A stretch of 36,123 nucleotides of DNA from Bacteroidales bacterium (GTDB taxonomy: Bacteria > Bacteroidota > Bacteroidia > Bacteroidales > UBA4417): the NCBI GenBank assembly GCA_016707785.1, contig JADJGZ010000036.1, positions 1 through 36,123 on the forward strand. Reading direction: 5' to 3'. The notes beneath the pieces were generated by a model. It was not told where the DNA came from, searched no databases, and saw only the letters and a list, made by a program, of their open reading frames with translations. Both the position numbers and the translations under genes were made by a program. The stretch's first letter is position 1. Each line of letters starts with the position of its first letter. Positions 33,799-36,123 of this stretch are shown in pieces.

Positions 33799-34138
33799 GA
33801 TTACCCATGCTACAAGCTCCGGTAAAAACGGCTCCAGGTTCAATTGCCAGCTTATTGGTGAGAATATCCCCAGATACAACAGCACTAGCTTTCAGACTAA
33901 GCAGCTCATTCACTTTGAGATGCGCCTTCACTTCCCCTGAAATATCAGCATTCTGACAAATAATTTCTCCTTCGATTCTTCCGGTTGATCCAATCACAAC
34001 TTTTCCTGAAGATTTTATGGTTCCTTTAAGGCTTCCATCAATTCGAATATCTCCGTTCGAAATAATATCTCCGGTAATTTCTGTGCCATTGCCGATCAGG
34101 TTGACCGAAGGATTTTCGGGAAGTATGGTTTTTGACAT
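33746..34138 (-). CDS. Bactofilin (polymer-forming cytoskeletal protein)
   Basis: This is a 130-residue bactofilin. The central beta-helix domain runs from about residue 14 to 105 with the family's repeating pattern (LIGNGTEITGDIISNGDIRIDGSLKGTI, GKVVIGSTGRIEGEI, ADISGEV, ASAVVSGDI, LAIEPGAVFTG). Flanking N- and C-terminal tails are short and polar. Bactofilins assemble into membrane-associated filaments involved in shape or in organising other complexes. It follows the TPR gene by 80 nt and overlaps AtpZ. This neighbour order is common in Bacteroidota. Confidence 0.93.
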   Translation of the reverse strand: MSKTILPENPSVNLIGNGTEITGDIISNGDIRIDGSLKGTIKSSGKVVIGSTGRIEGEIICQNADISGEVKAHLKVNELLSLKASAVVSGDILTNKLAIEPGAVFTGACSMGNHEIPNEKISYATESVIA

Positions 34139-34169
34139 ATGGAATGATTTTAATCATTTTCGCTGAAAG

Positions 34170-34177
34170 CAAAAATA
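34170..34177 (-). promoter_or_regulatory. Candidate -7 box (TATTTTTG) of the bactofilin-AtpZ unit
   Basis: TATTTTTG on the minus strand lies 32 nt before the bactofilin start. A second TATTTTTG is 20 nt further upstream (34190-34197) and could be a second start or part of the -33 region. Confidence 0.4.
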
Positions 34178-34218
34178 ATGCATATAAGGCAAAAATAAGT
34201 GCTTATTATGATATTTCC

Positions 34219-36123
34219 TTAACGAGGATAATTCTTGTTAAAGAAATTGATATAACCATCGTACTTCTTTTCCCTGTAGAAGATCGGATAATTCTCCATT
34301 GATATGACAAAATGCTTGTAATCGCTATCTTTCAGGGGCAGCATCACATATTCACTTTGTTGTATAGTTTTGAAGAAATTAATAGCGGCCGTGGCGTTTC
34401 TGAAACTGCTGATGGTAATCATTTGCCAGCCGGCATCAAGAAGGATAGCATTTACAGATAGATTATCATTATTGAAGCTCTTCGAAATGAAGTCAGAAAT
34501 TCGGATTTTGGTTGCACTTACATTCACATTTCTTTCATTCAGCATCATGATATAGAAATGGGTTTGATTGGGATTCACCTTATAAATGGCAGGTACAACT
34601 GTATCACTGCTGGATCCAACACTTGCCGTTACTGAGGTCGATAAGGTGTCACCTGTAGTTGTAGTGGTGGCTACTGGTGTTCCTTTGCCATATTTATTGA
34701 GGATCTCCTGGGCTAATGGGGTTACGGAGCTACTTGGGTAGGCCTTTACAACCTTATTTAAAACTACCAGCATTGTATCGGTATTTTCAACCTTAGCCAA
34801 AGCGAGGGCTTTCAGGTATTCAAATTTGGGAATCAGGTCTTTGTCCTTGTAATTGGTAGTTGCTTCATTACTGTAAAGCAGGACCATCCTGTATTGTCCC
34901 CTGGTGAAAGCTTGATAAGTCTCCTCATAAAGGGTGTTGATCCGGTTTTTCTTAGCCAATACTTCATTATTGTAATCCGGATTTTCGATAATCAGCGCAT
35001 AATCACTCGTAGGATACCCTGTCATGATTTTTTCTTTATACTTTGCTGCCAGGGCTTCATCTGGAATATCTTTACCCATGAGATAAAGCTGGTAATAGAT
35101 ATTTAGGGCATACTTGGTGTCGGGATATCGCTCAAGGAGTTCTTCGAAAGCCTCCAGTGAGTGAGGAATATCATGCAATCCGTCTTTGTAGATGTATCCA
35201 AGATTTAACAAGGCTTCTGAGATTTGTGTATTCGATGCTTCAAGCGCTTCAGGCGATTTTGGAATCAATTTCATGTAGGATTTGGGATCTTTAGGGTCAA
35301 TAGTTTCCAGTCCTCCTGCTTTACCTCCTCCTGCAGCAACGGAATCGCCCGGAGTTCCTGTTTCCCCGGCATCACCTTCTTCTGATGAAAATGTAGTAAC
35401 TGCTCTCTTGTTCATTAATCGCCAGTTGTCCTCGAGTTTCCTTCTTCCCCATTTCCGCATAAACTCAGTATAACCCATACTGATAGCTGAAGGGTTGTTG
35501 AAGTACCAGCCTCCGCCTCCCAGGTCCTGGATGCCCCTTTCGTTTCGCTGTTGATTCTGGTTTCCCATCGCCATTGCAATATCCATCTGCTGCTGCCTTT
35601 CCTCTTCCAACCTGGCCTGTTCTTTCTTATTATATTCATCCACCAATTTGGTGATGAGAGCCGTTAATTCTGCCTCAGGCATCCTGGCCAGCATCTGCAT
35701 ACTATCCTCATACTGAACCACCTGGAGATTGGTTACCAGTTCGGTGAGGGTTGCAGTGCGGGTACTGATGGTTTCGTAATTCGGATAATCGATAGGTAAA
35801 ACCTGCAGGGTAGTATCATAATAGGCCCTCGCATCCTCATATTTCTGTTTTGTGAAACACATTTCAGCCAATTGGAGGGAAGAAGTCGTTTTTTGATAGT
35901 CGTTGCTGACACTGTTACTGACAGAAAGCCTGAGATAATGCATCACCAGGGTATCATTATTATCCAACTGCGCCAGTTCAGCAAGGGCAAAATACACCTG
36001 GTCGAGGAACTCCTTGTTCTTGGTGTCTTTCACCATCCGTTTGAGTTGTTTCTCAAGGTTGCTCTTATCCCCTGTATAAATATCGAAAGCCTTGGCCATA
36101 TTGATCCTGGCATTGAAGGCCAT
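34219..36123 (-). CDS. PorW/SprE-type TPR protein, N-terminus beyond the window
   Basis: The visible 634 residues are the C-terminal part of a large TPR protein. The first 110 residues and about 300-480 contain TPR-like helical pairs (QVYFALAELAQLDN, LLNLGYIYKDGLHD, LIPKFEYLKALALAKVEN). A central signature GGGWYFNNPSAISMGYTEF (203-221), with RKWGRRKLEDNWRL, marks PorW/SprE, a lipoprotein required for type IX secretion or gliding in studied species. A coiled, Gln/Arg-rich stretch precedes it and a Gly/Thr-rich linker follows. The Met at the window edge is probably internal, since the family is usually longer and starts with a lipoprotein signal. It fits with the two T9SS-sorted proteins in the same window. 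Confidence 0.85.
   Translation of the reverse strand: MAFNARINMAKAFDIYTGDKSNLEKQLKRMVKDTKNKEFLDQVYFALAELAQLDNNDTLVMHYLRLSVSNSVSNDYQKTTSSLQLAEMCFTKQKYEDARAYYDTTLQVLPIDYPNYETISTRTATLTELVTNLQVVQYEDSMQMLARMPEAELTALITKLVDEYNKKEQARLEEERQQQMDIAMAMGNQNQQRNERGIQDLGGGGWYFNNPSAISMGYTEFMRKWGRRKLEDNWRLMNKRAVTTFSSEEGDAGETGTPGDSVAAGGGKAGGLETIDPKDPKSYMKLIPKSPEALEASNTQISEALLNLGYIYKDGLHDIPHSLEAFEELLERYPDTKYALNIYYQLYLMGKDIPDEALAAKYKEKIMTGYPTSDYALIIENPDYNNEVLAKKNRINTLYEETYQAFTRGQYRMVLLYSNEATTNYKDKDLIPKFEYLKALALAKVENTDTMLVVLNKVVKAYPSSSVTPLAQEILNKYGKGTPVATTTTTGDTLSTSVTASVGSSSDTVVPAIYKVNPNQTHFYIMMLNERNVNVSATKIRISDFISKSFNNDNLSVNAILLDAGWQMITISSFRNATAAINFFKTIQQSEYVMLPLKDSDYKHFVISMENYPIFYREKKYDGYINFFNKNYPR

Noticed and set aside
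1..36123. tRNA or rRNA genes
   Set aside because: Intergenic stretches were read on both strands and no cloverleaf with a TTCRA loop or rRNA-like sequence was seen; a covariance search would be decisive.

Overview
The window is a piece of a Bacteroidota chromosome. The evidence is the two type IX secretion (T9SS) C-terminal sorting domains, a PorW/SprE-type TPR protein, a bactofilin next to AtpZ, a futalosine-pathway MqnC, and repeated TAnnTTTG -7 boxes, which are the Bacteroidota form of the promoter. The order looks Bacteroidales-like, but no rRNA or tRNA is present to fix it. The length of about 36 kb and a poly-C stretch near 29.7 kb that looks like poor base calling would suit an environmental clone or MAG contig; this is inference.

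Region 1 (1 to about 11.3 kb) is an AT-rich accessory island with every recognisable gene on the minus strand. It begins with the 3' end of a group II intron whose domain V is disrupted. Next come a frameshifted TonB-C protein, a badly decayed exported protein (carboxypeptidase-regulatory-like plus FN3), a lipoprotein, a thioredoxin-like protein paired with an amidohydrolase, a T9SS-exported gluzincin-like protease with a duplicated degenerate protease half, an NAD(P)-binding epimerase-like protein, and a YhcG/DUF1016 PD-(D/E)XK nuclease. Four of these unrelated genes carry the same approximately 300-bp repeat immediately upstream, with a conserved TATATTTG box about 100-135 nt before the start codon. 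A fifth gene has an attC-like imperfect palindrome that also holds TATATTTG. The layout looks like an array of small exchangeable gene cassettes (an integron-like attC cluster, or genes tagged by a promoter-bearing MITE). It is the most interesting structure here.

Region 2 (11.4-18.9 kb) holds mixed core and accessory genes: an M17 leucyl aminopeptidase, a repeat-rich intergenic region with inverted 7-bp tandem repeats, a T9SS-sorted surface protein, a DUF1648 membrane protein, an overlapping DUF6922-AbiEii-like pair (probable toxin-antitoxin), mqnC, and a SRPBCC plus VOC pair.

Region 3 (19-28.3 kb) is mostly envelope biosynthesis: waaA with an outer-membrane protein gene, then, divergently, a WbpE-like aminotransferase, a WbpD-like acetyltransferase, galE and rfbB. 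A long-chain acyl-CoA ligase and a convergent LpxL-type acyltransferase follow. Together they supply nucleotide sugars, the Kdo transfer step and acyl groups for lipopolysaccharide or capsule.

Region 4 (28.4-36.1 kb) has a YghZ-like aldo/keto reductase, the aberrant C-rich stretch, a broken MNT nucleotidyltransferase, fabD, a Bax-inhibitor-1 family gene with a clear terminator, folE with a PTPS/QueD-type gene, and a PorW-like/bactofilin/AtpZ/AtpI-like block. The F0 ATP synthase genes that often follow this block are absent.
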